Source: DATARH01 sp035648415
GTDB taxonomy: Bacteria; Pseudomonadota; Alphaproteobacteria; ATCC43930; CGMCC-115725
DNA: 64,000 nt
NCBI GenBank assembly: GCA_035648415.1
Contig: DASRLO010000084.1
Span: forward strand, 1-64,000
Direction of reading: 5' to 3'
The translations under genes and the position numbers were made by a program. This document shows, in pieces, positions 44,825 to 53,435 of the stretch. Within the stretch, counting starts at the first letter, position 1. Each line of letters starts with the position of its first letter. Under the pieces are notes generated by a model. The model was given only the letters and a program-made list of their open reading frames with translations, ran no database searches and was not told the DNA's origin.

Positions 44825-45826
44825 CTAAATAAACACGCCCTTCATCCCGCCTTCGGGATAGCGGGTGCCGGCGGCGGCGCCGACCGGGATGACCTCGGCG
44901 ATCGCGTCGAGCTCGGCCTGGCTCAGCGCGATGTCCATCGCGCCGAGATTTTCTTCGAGCCGCGACCGCGACTTGGTGCCCGGAATCGGCAGCACATCGT
45001 CGCCCTGCGCCAGCAGCCACGCGAGGCATAGTTGCGCGACGGTGCAGCGCCGGTCGGCGGCGATCGCTTCGAGCCCTTCGACATAGACCCGGTTCTTCGC
45101 GAAATTCTCGCCCTGGAAACGCGGGTGGCGGCCGCGCGTGTCGCCCTGCGCCAGGTTGTCGAGGTCGGGCACCACGCCGGCGAGCAGGCTGCGGCCCAAC
45201 GGCGCGTAGGCGACAAAGGAGATGCCGAGGTCGCGCGTCACCTGGCGGGTCTCGATTCCGACCTCCGGGTAGAGCAGCGAGAATTCGCTCTGCACCGCGG
45301 CGATCGGGTGCACCTTGTGCGCGGCGGCGATGCGCTCGGGCTTGGCCTCGCAGAGGCCGAGGTAGCGCACCTTGCCCTGCTCGACCAACCGCGCCATCGC
45401 GCCGACCGTGTCCTCGATCGGCACCTTGGGATCGACCCGATGCTGGTAATAGAGGTCGATGTGGTCGACCCCGAGCCGCTTCAGGCTCGCCTCGCACGCC
45501 CGCTGGACATGGGCCGGGCTGCCGTCGACGCCGTTGGCGCCGCCCGGCTGCTGGGTCTGGCCGAATTTCGTCGCGAGCATGACCTTGTTGCGCTGTCCCC
45601 GAGGGAGTTGGGCAAGCGCGCGGCCGAGCAAATCCTCGTTCTGGCCCCAGCCGTACATGTCCGAGCTGTCGAGATGGTCGACGCCGAGATCGACCGCCTG
45701 CTGCACGAAGGCGACCCCGGCCGCGTCGTCGCTCGGCCCGTAAACCCCCGACAGCGACATGCAGCCGAGCCCGATCGCCGTCACCTCCGGCCCGTTCTTC
45801 CCAACCCGCCGCTTTTGTGCCGCCAT
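44825..45826 (-). CDS. Aldo/keto reductase
   Basis: A 333-residue NADPH-dependent reductase of the YakC/IolS-type branch. The catalytic tetrad is visible: Asp and Tyr in HLDSSDMYGWGQNE, Lys in LATKFGQT, and His in DLYYQHRVDP. The NADP-binding C-terminus is IPGTKSRSRLEENLGA. The ATG at 45826 has a strong GGAGGT site 5 nt upstream and replaces an earlier ATG (45892) with none. Substrate unknown. Confidence 0.92.
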   Translation of the reverse strand: MAAQKRRVGKNGPEVTAIGLGCMSLSGVYGPSDDAAGVAFVQQAVDLGVDHLDSSDMYGWGQNEDLLGRALAQLPRGQRNKVMLATKFGQTQQPGGANGVDGSPAHVQRACEASLKRLGVDHIDLYYQHRVDPKVPIEDTVGAMARLVEQGKVRYLGLCEAKPERIAAAHKVHPIAAVQSEFSLLYPEVGIETRQVTRDLGISFVAYAPLGRSLLAGVVPDLDNLAQGDTRGRHPRFQGENFAKNRVYVEGLEAIAADRRCTVAQLCLAWLLAQGDDVLPIPGTKSRSRLEENLGAMDIALSQAELDAIAEVIPVGAAAGTRYPEGGMKGVFI

Positions 45827-45957
45827 GAACACCTCCGTTGTGCTGCCGCCAGCATAGCGGCCGCCCGCTTCCCCCGCGAGTTTTTGTGACAAACACGATG
45901 GCGTGCCCTGGGGAGCGCGCTATGATCCCTCCACAAGTTTCGACCGAGGAGGAAGCG

Positions 45958-47022
45958 ATGGCGGGTTCGACGCATGTTTACGCCGGCGTGGCGGCCACGG
46001 TGGGCATGGAGCACAGCGGCTCGCTCGGCGGCATCTTTCGCCAGGCGCCCGGCGACAAGGGCTGGGAGCACCTGAAGAACGGCCTGCCCGAGGGCGCCGA
46101 GGTCCATGCGATCACCGTCCACCCGGCCGACCACGACACGATCTTTGTCGGCAGCACCAAGGGCATGTTCCGCAGCCACAATCGCGGCGGCAAGTTCGAG
46201 CATCTCTCGGTGCCGGGCGGCGACCCCGACATCTGGTCGATCCTCGTCCACCCCAAGGACCCCAGCCGGCTCTATGCCGGCGCCACGCCGACCGCGGTCT
46301 ACCGCTCGGACGACAGCGGCGATCATTGGAAGAAGCTCGCCGATCCGGCGCTCCCGGACCGCGTGATCATGGCGTTCGCCTGCCGGGTGATGCGGCTCGA
46401 TGTCGATCCCAATTCACCGGACGATGTGTTCGCGACGATCGAGGCCAATGGCGCAATGCGCAGCCGCAACGCCGGCGAAAGCTGGGAAGACTGCACCGCC
46501 GACCTCATCCGGTTCTGCGAGCAGCCGAAATACAAGAGCCGCATCGGCAGCCAGACCGACATCGAAGGCATGCTCGACGGCCATGCGCTCGCCTGCAGCG
46601 CGGCGGCGCCGGGCACCGTGTTCCTCGCCAACCGCATGGGCCTCTTCAAGAGCCCCGACCGCGGCAATACCTGGGAGGACATGGAGATCGGCCGCTTCTC
46701 GCCGCTGACCTACGGCCGCGACATCCGCACTTCGCCGCACGACCCGAGGGTGATGTACGCGGCGCTGAGCCCGGCGGCGCGCTCGACCGACGGCTCGGTC
46801 TACAAGAGCGAGGATGTCGGCCGGACCTGGAAGCGCTTCGACCACGACATCAAGGCCGACGCGACGATGATGGGCGTGACCCTGCACCCGCGCGACCCGA
46901 ACCAGGTCTACGCCGTGTCGCGCGCCGGCCAGGTGTTCGGCACCCAGGACGGCGGCAAGAGCTGGAGCGAAAGCCGCCTCCCCGAAGGCGTGCGCGACGC
47001 CTACTGCATCGCGGTGGGGTAA
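45958..47022 (+). CDS. Cytoplasmic BNR/sialidase-like beta-propeller (Ycf48-like)
   Basis: A 354-residue protein built of BNR/Asp-box repeats: GMFRSHNRGGKFEHL, AVYRSDDSGDHWKKL, AMRSRNAGESWED, GLFKSPDRGNTWEDM, SVYKSEDVGRTWKRF and GTQDGGKSWSE. Six or more blades make a seven-bladed propeller likely. No signal peptide is seen. Similar proteins are annotated as glycosyl hydrolase- or photosystem-assembly-like without evidence of either activity. Start ATG at 45958 with GAGGAGG upstream. Confidence 0.83.
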   Translation: MAGSTHVYAGVAATVGMEHSGSLGGIFRQAPGDKGWEHLKNGLPEGAEVHAITVHPADHDTIFVGSTKGMFRSHNRGGKFEHLSVPGGDPDIWSILVHPKDPSRLYAGATPTAVYRSDDSGDHWKKLADPALPDRVIMAFACRVMRLDVDPNSPDDVFATIEANGAMRSRNAGESWEDCTADLIRFCEQPKYKSRIGSQTDIEGMLDGHALACSAAAPGTVFLANRMGLFKSPDRGNTWEDMEIGRFSPLTYGRDIRTSPHDPRVMYAALSPAARSTDGSVYKSEDVGRTWKRFDHDIKADATMMGVTLHPRDPNQVYAVSRAGQVFGTQDGGKSWSESRLPEGVRDAYCIAVG

Positions 47023-47045
47023 GGGAAGTCCCTCACCCTTCCCAC

Positions 47046-47068
47046 CCCCGCGGGTCAAGCCCGCGGGG
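47046..47068 (+). terminator. Strong hairpin after the propeller gene
   Basis: A perfect 9-bp stem CCCCGCGGG / CCCGCGGGG with a 5-nt loop (TCAAG) starts 23 nt after the stop codon. No U-run follows, so it may be a Rho-aided terminator or part of a dispersed palindrome beginning at 47030. Confidence 0.5.
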
Positions 47069-47084
47069 CTTGCGGCTAACGCCG

Positions 47085-47452
47085 TTATGGCCCCCACCCC
47101 TTCACCGCCTCGGGCTCTTTCGCCCTCCGATGGTGACGGCGGGCTCTCCCGGATGGTCGCAACTCGGCTTCCGGCTTCTCGTCGGGCGACGGCGCGTGGA
47201 CCATCACCGGCCCGGCCGGATGGTGGGTCAAGCTCTCGGTATCGGCCCGCGAGGCATGGCCTTCGTCGAACAGCGCCGCGGGCCCCCGCCCGTAGCGCCG
47301 CACCACCGCATCCGCCAGTGGACCGGCCAGGTCTGGTCGTTGCGCCGGTTGGTCGCCACGACCGCCAGCCAGCGATACGCCACATCCCGTATCACCAGCC
47401 GTTCAAGCTCGCGCGCCGAGCCCGCAAAGCGCGGCGTCTCAAAGGAGCACAA
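47085..47452 (-). pseudogene. Frameshifted gene remnant, family unknown
   Basis: Two minus-strand stretches with strong G/C third-position bias lie in different frames and appear to be one protein broken near 47300. The first, from about 47452, reads ETPRFAGSARELERLVIRD and ends in NDQTWPVHWRM. The second continues with YGRGPAALFDEGHASRADTE and VMVHAPSPDEKPEAEL, stopping at 47085. No good start codon with a ribosome site is seen (TTG at 47452 is the best). I do not recognise the family. It lies antisense to the leader of the polyamine operon. Confidence 0.45.
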
Positions 47453-47491
47453 GATTGACAAGCGGGGACGCGGCTGGTCTATCCGACGGCG

Positions 47492-48601
47492 ATGCGGGGC
47501 GGCTCGATTATTCCGTGGATTGCGGCGGCGCTGCTGGCGGCAACGCCGGTAGCGTACGCCGAGGCGCCCGAGCTGCACGTCTACAACTGGTCGGATTACA
47601 TCGCCCCCGACACGATCCCCAATTTCACCAAGGAGACCGGCATCGCCGTCACCTACGATGTCTATGACGGCAACGAGGTGCTGGAGGCGAAGCTGCTTGC
47701 CGGCCGGTCGGGCTACGATATCGTGGTGCCGTCGGCGAGCCCGTTCATGGCGCGCGAGATCGCGGCTGGCGCGTTCACCGCGCTAGATAAGACGAGGCTG
47801 CCGAACCTCAAGAACCTCGACCCGGCGATGCTGGCGCTCGCCGCCGAGGCCGACCCCGGCAACGCGCACGGCGTGCCCTATCTGTGGAGCGTCACCGGTA
47901 TCGGCGACAACGAGGCGCTGGTCGCGAAGGCGCTCGGCCCAGAGGGCGACAAGGCGCCGCGCGACAGCCTCGCGCTGCTGTTCGACCCGGCGAACGCGAT
48001 GAAGCTCAGCTCCTGCGGCATCTCGTTGCTCGACACGCCGCAGGAGGTGTTTCCGGCGGCGCTCGCCTATCTCGGCATCGACCCGAAGAGTCGCGACCCG
48101 GGCGACCTCGACACGGCGGCGGCGCTGCTGCTGAAAATCCGGCCCTATGTGCGCAAATTCCATTCGTCCCAGTACATCAACGATCTGGCGAACGGCGACA
48201 TCTGTATCGCGCTCGGCTACTCGGGCGACATGATCCAGGCGCGCAACCGCGCGGCGGAAGCCGGGAACGGCGTCAAGATCGCATTCCGCGTCCCCAGGGA
48301 GGGCGCGCAATTCTCGATCGACATGCTCGGCATCCCAAAGGACGCCCCGCATCCCGGCAACGCGCTCAAGTTCATCGATTATATCCTGCGGCCGGAGGTG
48401 ATCGCCGCGATCAGCGACGCGGTGTCGTATCCCAACCCGAACGCGGCGGCGACGACGCTGGTCAAGCCCGAAATCCGCGTCGACCCCGCCATCTACCCGC
48501 CGGAAGCGGTGCGCCGGCTGTTCTACGTCGATTTGCCGGCGCCGCGCGATTACGAGCGCCTGCGCACCCGCGCCTGGAACCGGGTCAAGGCCGGCGAATA
48601 G
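47492..48601 (+). CDS. potF: Polyamine ABC transporter substrate-binding protein
   Basis: A 369-residue periplasmic protein with signal peptide (about 1-23, ending VAYAEA). It begins LHVYNWSDYIAPDTIPNF and continues YDGNEVLEAKLLAGRSGYD, the classic PotF/PotD start. Later ALGYSGDMIQARNRAAE and GAQFSIDMLGIPKDAPHP follow the putrescine-binding PotF pattern. It is followed in 9 nt by the ATPase and then two permeases: a full importer. Putrescine or a related polyamine is the expected ligand. Confidence 0.92.
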   Translation: MRGGSIIPWIAAALLAATPVAYAEAPELHVYNWSDYIAPDTIPNFTKETGIAVTYDVYDGNEVLEAKLLAGRSGYDIVVPSASPFMAREIAAGAFTALDKTRLPNLKNLDPAMLALAAEADPGNAHGVPYLWSVTGIGDNEALVAKALGPEGDKAPRDSLALLFDPANAMKLSSCGISLLDTPQEVFPAALAYLGIDPKSRDPGDLDTAAALLLKIRPYVRKFHSSQYINDLANGDICIALGYSGDMIQARNRAAEAGNGVKIAFRVPREGAQFSIDMLGIPKDAPHPGNALKFIDYILRPEVIAAISDAVSYPNPNAAATTLVKPEIRVDPAIYPPEAVRRLFYVDLPAPRDYERLRTRAWNRVKAGE

Positions 48602-48610
48602 AAGCGCGCG

Positions 48611-49669
48611 ATGCCGCTCCTCGAGATCGACGCGGTCAGCAAGAATTTCGGCGCGGTTGCCGCGGTCGACGGCGTGTCGCTGGCGGTCGGGGAGGGCGAG
48701 CTGTTCGCGCTCCTGGGCCCGTCGGGCTGCGGCAAGACCACGCTGCTCAGGCTTATCGCCGGGTTCGAGCTGCCGGATCGCGGCCGCATCCTGATCGATG
48801 GCGCCGACATGACCCGGATGCCGCCTTACCGGCGGCCGGTCAACATGATGTTCCAGTCCTACGCCCTGTTCCCGCATCTCGATGTCGCCGGCAACATCGC
48901 CTTCGGCCTCAAACAGGAGGGCATGGAGCGCCGCCGCCGCGACGCGCGGGTCGCCGAGATGCTGGCGCTGGTGCAGATGTCGGATTACGCGCGCCGCCGC
49001 CCGCACGAGCTCAGCGGCGGCCAGAAGCAGCGCGTCGCCTTGGCGCGCGCGCTCGCCAAGATGCCGAAGCTGTTGTTGCTCGACGAGCCGTTGGCGGCGC
49101 TCGACCGCAAGCTGCGCGAGGAAACCCGACTCGAGCTGATCGGCATCCAGGAGCGGGTCGGCACCAGCTTTGTCTTCGTCACCCACGACCAGGAGGAAGC
49201 GCTGGGCATGGCCTCGCGCATCGCGGTGATGGACAAGGGAGGCATCGCCCAGATCGGCGGCGCGGCCGATATCTACGAGCGGCCGAGCTCGCGCTTCGTC
49301 GCCGATTTTGTCGGCGCGGTAAATCTGTTCGATGGGATGGTGGTCGCCGGCCCGGCGCTAAAGGTGGCGGGCATCGCGGCGCCCATTCCGCTGGCCGAAA
49401 GCGTCGCGTTATCCGCGGACGCGGCAGCCACGCTCGCGGTACGGCCCGAGAAGCTTCTGTTGTCGTCCGCCCGGCCGGAAGGGATCGCACTCGCCGCGAC
49501 CGTGTCGTCGATCGGCTATCGGGGCGGGGTGTCGATCGTCCACCTGACGACCGCGTCGGGGCAGGCCCTCAAGGCGCAGACGGCGAGCGACGCGGCCGCC
49601 GCCTTTGAGCGCGGGATGGCGGTGTGGGCTGGCTGGGAGCCCGCCGACGCGATGGTGTTGGAGCGATGA
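48611..49669 (+). CDS. potG: Polyamine ABC transporter ATP-binding protein
   Basis: A 352-residue ATPase. Walker A is GPSGCGKTT, signature LSGGQKQRVALARAL, Walker B LLLLDEPLAALD and switch VFVTHDQEEALG. The C-terminal ~110 residues form the TOBE/OB domain usual in PotA/PotG (LAVRPEKLLLSS). It energises the importer with the PotF-like protein and the two permeases. A family-B palindrome lies between it and the first permease gene. Confidence 0.93.
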   Translation: MPLLEIDAVSKNFGAVAAVDGVSLAVGEGELFALLGPSGCGKTTLLRLIAGFELPDRGRILIDGADMTRMPPYRRPVNMMFQSYALFPHLDVAGNIAFGLKQEGMERRRRDARVAEMLALVQMSDYARRRPHELSGGQKQRVALARALAKMPKLLLLDEPLAALDRKLREETRLELIGIQERVGTSFVFVTHDQEEALGMASRIAVMDKGGIAQIGGAADIYERPSSRFVADFVGAVNLFDGMVVAGPALKVAGIAAPIPLAESVALSADAAATLAVRPEKLLLSSARPEGIALAATVSSIGYRGGVSIVHLTTASGQALKAQTASDAAAAFERGMAVWAGWEPADAMVLER

Positions 49670-49679
49670 CGATTTGGGT

Positions 49680-49748
49680 GCGTCCTTCGAGACGCCTGCT
49701 TTGCAGGCTCCTCAGGAGCGGCCCGTAGGGCCGCGTCTCGAAGGACGC
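49680..49748. repeat. Palindromic repeat family B, copy 2 (inside the pot operon)
   Basis: Perfect 16-bp inverted ends GCGTCCTTCGAGACGC and GCGTCTCGAAGGACGC around a centre with two smaller hairpins (GCCTGCTTTGCAGGC and CGGCCCGTAGGGCCG). It sits between the ATPase and permease genes of one transporter, so it is expected to be transcribed and form a large mRNA hairpin. Confidence 0.92.
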
Positions 49749-49762
49749 TGGTTGCCGCCGCG

Positions 49763-50632
49763 ATGACCGGTTTCGGCTGGCGGCGCTGGGTGCTGATCGC
49801 GCCGCCGTTTCTGTGGCTCGCGGTGTTTTTCCTGCTGCCGCTCGGCGTCGTGGCGGCGATCAGCCTGTCGCAGAGCGCCGATGCGATCCCGCCTTACGCG
49901 CCGCTCTTCACCCACGGCCCGCACGGGTTCGAAGTCCATGCGAACCTCGACAATTACCGGCTGATCGCCGGCGACCTGCGCGCCTATGCGAATTCGCTGG
50001 TCTACGCCGCGCTGGCGACGGCGCTGTGCCTTCTCGCCGGGTATCCGATCGCTTTCGCCATCGCCCGCGCACCGCAGGCGTGGCGCAACCCGCTGCTGTT
50101 TTTCATGATCCTGCCGTTTTGGACCAGCCTCCTGATCCGCGTTTATGCGTGGATCGCGATCCTGCAGCCGACCGGACTCTTGAACCGGGCGCTGCGGGCG
50201 CTGGGCCTGATCGATGCGCCGCTGATGCTGATCTATAACGATTTTTCGGTGGTGCTCGGCCTCGTCTACGCCTATTTGCCGTTCATGGTCCTGCCGCTTT
50301 ACGGCAGCCTGTCGCGGCTCGACGAAAGCCTCGTCGAGGCGGCGGCCGATCTCGGGGCGCGGCCCGTCCGCGTTTTCTTCGGGATCGTGCTGCCGCTGTC
50401 GCTGCCGGGGGTCGCGGCCGGGGCGCTGTTGGTCTTCATCCCGGCGATCGGCGAGTTCGTCATCCCCGATCTTTTGGGCGGGCCGGGGACATTGATGGTC
50501 GGCAAGGTGCTGTGGCAGGAATTCTTCGACAATGTCGATTGGCCGGCGGCGGCGGCGGTGGCGATGGTGCTGGTGGTGCTGTTGACCGTGCCGCTGCTGC
50601 TCGCGCAGCGCCTCGCCGAGCGCCGGGCATGA
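49763..50632 (+). CDS. potH: Polyamine ABC transporter permease (PotH/PotB-like)
   Basis: A 289-residue inner-membrane permease with six hydrophobic helices. The N-terminus is LIAPPFLWLAVFFLLPLGVV and the EAA coupling loop is SLVEAAADLGARPVRVFFGI. The fragment VFIPAIGEFVIPDLLGGP is typical of PotB/PotH. It overlaps the next permease gene by 4 nt (ATGA). Confidence 0.93.
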   Translation: MTGFGWRRWVLIAPPFLWLAVFFLLPLGVVAAISLSQSADAIPPYAPLFTHGPHGFEVHANLDNYRLIAGDLRAYANSLVYAALATALCLLAGYPIAFAIARAPQAWRNPLLFFMILPFWTSLLIRVYAWIAILQPTGLLNRALRALGLIDAPLMLIYNDFSVVLGLVYAYLPFMVLPLYGSLSRLDESLVEAAADLGARPVRVFFGIVLPLSLPGVAAGALLVFIPAIGEFVIPDLLGGPGTLMVGKVLWQEFFDNVDWPAAAAVAMVLVVLLTVPLLLAQRLAERRA

Positions 50633-51447
50633 GCAGGCGCATCACCGGCCTGCGGGCCGCCGCGCTGGCGCTCGGCTTCGGGTTTCTCTACCTGCCGATC
50701 GCGCTGCTGGTCGTCTATTCGTTCAACGCCTCGCGGCTGGTCGCGGTGTGGAGCGGCTGGTCCGTGCAGTGGTACGGCGCGCTGATCGCGGACGGCAAGT
50801 TCCGCGGCGCGGCGCTCGTCAGCCTCGAGGTCGGGGTGATGGCGGCGAGCCTCGCGCTGGTGCTCGGCGCCGGCGCCGGGTTCGCGATCGCGCGCTTTCG
50901 GCGGTTTCCTGGGCGGCTCGTCTTCGGCTTTATGGTGATGGCGCCGCTGGTGGTGCCCGAAATCATCCTTGGCCTGTCGCTGCTGCTGCTGTTCGTGGCC
51001 TCGCAAGCCTGGCTCGGATGGCCGGCGAGCCGCGGCATCATGACCGTGACGATCGCCCATGCGATGTTCGGCTCGTGCTTTGTCGCGGTCTTGGTGCGCG
51101 CCCAGCTCGCCGGGTTCGACCGCGGCCTCGAAGAGGCGGCGCTCGACCTCGGCGCGCGACCGGGAAGCGTGCTGTGGCGCGTTACATTGCCGGGGATCAG
51201 CCCGGCGCTGGTCTCGGGCTGGCTGCTGGCCTTCACCCTGTCGCTGGACGACCTCGTCGTCGCCAGCTTTGTTTCCGGCCCGGCGGCGACGACCTTGCCG
51301 ATGGCGGTCTATTCGAGCGTGCGGATCGGCGTCACGCCGGAGATCAACGCGCTGGCGACGATGTTCATCGCCGTCGTGGTCGTCGTCGTCGCGCTCGCCT
51401 TTTCGCTGATCGCGCGGCAGGAACGCCGCCGGCTCCAGGCTTGGTGA
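50629..51447 (+). CDS. potI: Polyamine ABC transporter permease (PotI/PotC-like)
   Basis: The second permease, 272 aa with six helices. It has FLYLPIALLVVYSFNASR at the start, the EAA loop LEEAALDLGARPGSVLWRVT and FTLSLDDLVVASFVSGP, which is characteristic of PotC/PotI. The start is fixed by the ATGA overlap with potH. It completes the four-gene importer. Confidence 0.93.
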   Translation: MSRRITGLRAAALALGFGFLYLPIALLVVYSFNASRLVAVWSGWSVQWYGALIADGKFRGAALVSLEVGVMAASLALVLGAGAGFAIARFRRFPGRLVFGFMVMAPLVVPEIILGLSLLLLFVASQAWLGWPASRGIMTVTIAHAMFGSCFVAVLVRAQLAGFDRGLEEAALDLGARPGSVLWRVTLPGISPALVSGWLLAFTLSLDDLVVASFVSGPAATTLPMAVYSSVRIGVTPEINALATMFIAVVVVVVALAFSLIARQERRRLQAW

Positions 51448-51514
51448 GATGCGGCGAAGCTGGCGCATTGCCGGCTCGTCATTCGCCAAGACGATGGCGC
51501 CGTAGCCCCGATCG

Positions 51515-52930
51515 CTAGGGCCGCGCCGGCCAGACCGGCTGGTGGTAGCCGAGCGGCACGGTCGGGCGCGCCCAATGAGGCTGCGTCTCGGACAACTGCA
51601 AGGTCGGCGCCAGGTGGCGCAGCTTGCCGGCCGGGGTCACCGTCTCGATCGTCCATTTGTCGATCTCGGCCGGGGTGAATTCGGCCGGGATGTCCTTGAG
51701 CCGCGCCTCGGGCACCTCGCCGCGGCCGACCAGCCAGCGCCCGGCCTGCGCCAGCGAGATGCGCACCAGCCAGCTGCCGCCCTCGGTCGCCCGGCGCCTT
51801 AGCGCCACCAGCGCGCCGAACGCCATCAGATAGCCGGTCAGGTAGTCGATCGCCGACACCGGATAGAATTGCGGGCCGGGCTCCTTGCCGGGGAACAGTT
51901 GGCCCTGTCGGGTGGTGATGCCGCTGACGTTCTGCACCACCGTGTCGAAGCCGCGCCGCGATGCCCACGGGCCGACATGGCTGAACGCGCAGAGCGAGAC
52001 ATAGACGAGGCCGGGTCGCGCCTTCGCCAGCTCCTCGGGCGCGAGGCCGCGGTCGGAAAGCGTCCCCGGCCGGTAGCCTTGGATAAACAATTCGGTCTCG
52101 CGCGCCAAATCCTTCAACGTCGCGAGCTGCTTCGGGTCGCGCAAATCGAGCTGCGCCGAGAGTTTGCCGTGGCCGGTGTCGAATTCCTGATAGCCGAGGT
52201 TCGGCAAGTGCGCGGCGGTGATCTTCAAGACGTCGGCGCCGTGCTCGGCGAGGGTGCGGGCGCTGCTCGGGCCGGCGAGCACGCGGGTCAGGTCGAGCAC
52301 CCGGATGCCGGAGAGCGGCCGGTCGCCGGGCGGCAGCTTCTCGACGGGAGCGTCGCCGATCTTGACGATCTCGAACAGCGGCAATGTCGCCAGCGCCTGG
52401 GCCTGCGGATGCTTGGCCCATTCTTCCATGCTGCGCACCATGCCGCCGGCGCCCTTGGCGGCGATGATCGCTTCTTCGAGCTCCAGCGCGTCCCATTTGG
52501 CGACGGCCTTGCGCACCTCGTCCTTGTCCTCGGCGCAGCCCAGCACCTTGAGCGCGGCGGCGCGGTGGTTGGGGAAATTGGCGTGGATGTAGCTCCAGTG
52601 ACCGTCCTTGGCCGGGTACATGCCCATCACCGGGTTGCGCTCGTGCGACACCTCGGCCTTTTCCATCTTGAGGTAATGGCCGCTGCGCAGCGAGGCGGTG
52701 GCGCGGCGCGCGTCGACCGCGATCCCCTGCCCCTTGCCGCCGCGCAGCTCCCACAGGTCGGAGACGGCGAGCCCGATCGCTCCGAGGCAGGCGGCGCTGG
52801 TCTCGCCGATCTTGAACGAGGTCGGCAGGATCGGATCGCCGCCGCCGGTGAATTCGACCGCGCGGGCGCGCTCGGGGTCGAGGCCGGCGACCGGCAATAT
52901 CGTGCGCAGAGCGTCGTGCGACATGTTCAT
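51515..52930 (-). CDS. CaiB/BaiF family III CoA-transferase with rearranged domain order
   Basis: A 471-residue CoA-transferase. The canonical family start PLSGIRVLDLTRVLAGPSSA is found only at about residue 205. The preceding 200 residues look like the C-terminal half of the same family (AIGLAVSDLWELRGGKGQGI, then NPVMGMYPAKDGHWSYIHAN). The order is therefore C-half, N-half, then a second partial C-half (YPVSAIDYLTGYLMAFGALV). Substrate unknown. Longer members of about this size occur in databases, as far as I recall. Confidence 0.82.
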   Translation of the reverse strand: MNMSHDALRTILPVAGLDPERARAVEFTGGGDPILPTSFKIGETSAACLGAIGLAVSDLWELRGGKGQGIAVDARRATASLRSGHYLKMEKAEVSHERNPVMGMYPAKDGHWSYIHANFPNHRAAALKVLGCAEDKDEVRKAVAKWDALELEEAIIAAKGAGGMVRSMEEWAKHPQAQALATLPLFEIVKIGDAPVEKLPPGDRPLSGIRVLDLTRVLAGPSSARTLAEHGADVLKITAAHLPNLGYQEFDTGHGKLSAQLDLRDPKQLATLKDLARETELFIQGYRPGTLSDRGLAPEELAKARPGLVYVSLCAFSHVGPWASRRGFDTVVQNVSGITTRQGQLFPGKEPGPQFYPVSAIDYLTGYLMAFGALVALRRRATEGGSWLVRISLAQAGRWLVGRGEVPEARLKDIPAEFTPAEIDKWTIETVTPAGKLRHLAPTLQLSETQPHWARPTVPLGYHQPVWPARP

Positions 52931-53015
52931 TCTCCCTCAAGCAGCCAGCGCGCTTGCCTTGGCCGCGCCCTCTTGCCGATGATGATGCCGCTAAACCCCC
53001 GCTGGAGGAAAGCAG

Positions 53016-53303
53016 ATGAGCCGCCTCATGATCGTCGTCGAGTTCGAATTGCAGCCGCCGCACACGGGCGACTTCATCAAGCTGATGAAATCTCATGCCG
53101 AATTGTCGCGCGCCGAGGATGGTTGCCAGCAATTCGACGTGCTGCAGGCGCAGGACGACCCGAACAAGGTTTTCTTCATCGAGTCGTGGCGCGACCAGGC
53201 GGCGCTCGAAATGCATTCCAAGGTGCCCCGGATGGCGCAAAACCGCGCGATCTACGAACCCTGGCTCAACGGCCGCAAGGCGACGCGCTGCAACGTGCCC
53301 TGA
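53016..53303 (+). CDS. Antibiotic biosynthesis monooxygenase (ABM)-like small protein
   Basis: A 95-residue protein with one ABM (dimeric alpha+beta barrel) domain: MIVVEFELQPPHTGDFIKLM, then AELSRAEDGCQQFDVLQAQD and FFIESWRDQAALEMHSKVP. Proteins of this size act as quinol monooxygenases or have unknown roles. A GGAGG-type site (GGAGGAAAGCAG) precedes the ATG. It stands alone, divergent from the CoA-transferase gene. Confidence 0.8.
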   Translation: MSRLMIVVEFELQPPHTGDFIKLMKSHAELSRAEDGCQQFDVLQAQDDPNKVFFIESWRDQAALEMHSKVPRMAQNRAIYEPWLNGRKATRCNVP

Positions 53304-53373
53304 GCCCTTTTGCGACGCGTCGCGGCAGGATGTCGCAGCGCGGAACCGCATGGTTTTGAGGCCATGGCCACCC

Positions 53374-53400
53374 TTGCGGATTATTGGCTTTATCTATAAT
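53374..53400 (+). promoter_or_regulatory. Probable promoter of the RND efflux operon
   Basis: A perfect -10 TATAAT at 53395-53400, with TTGCGG at 53374-53379 as a likely -35 (15-bp spacing, slightly short). It lies 36 bp before the membrane-fusion gene in an AT-rich patch. A MarR regulator is encoded downstream of the pump; no operator was identified. Confidence 0.55.
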
Positions 53401-53435
53401 AAACGCCGGCGACAATGCCGGAAAGAGGTCGGTTA

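Noticed and set aside
53415..53435. Earlier ATG (53415) as the start of the RND adaptor
   Set aside because: The ATG at 53436 has a GAGG site at proper distance and begins a normal signal/anchor sequence; the earlier one has neither.
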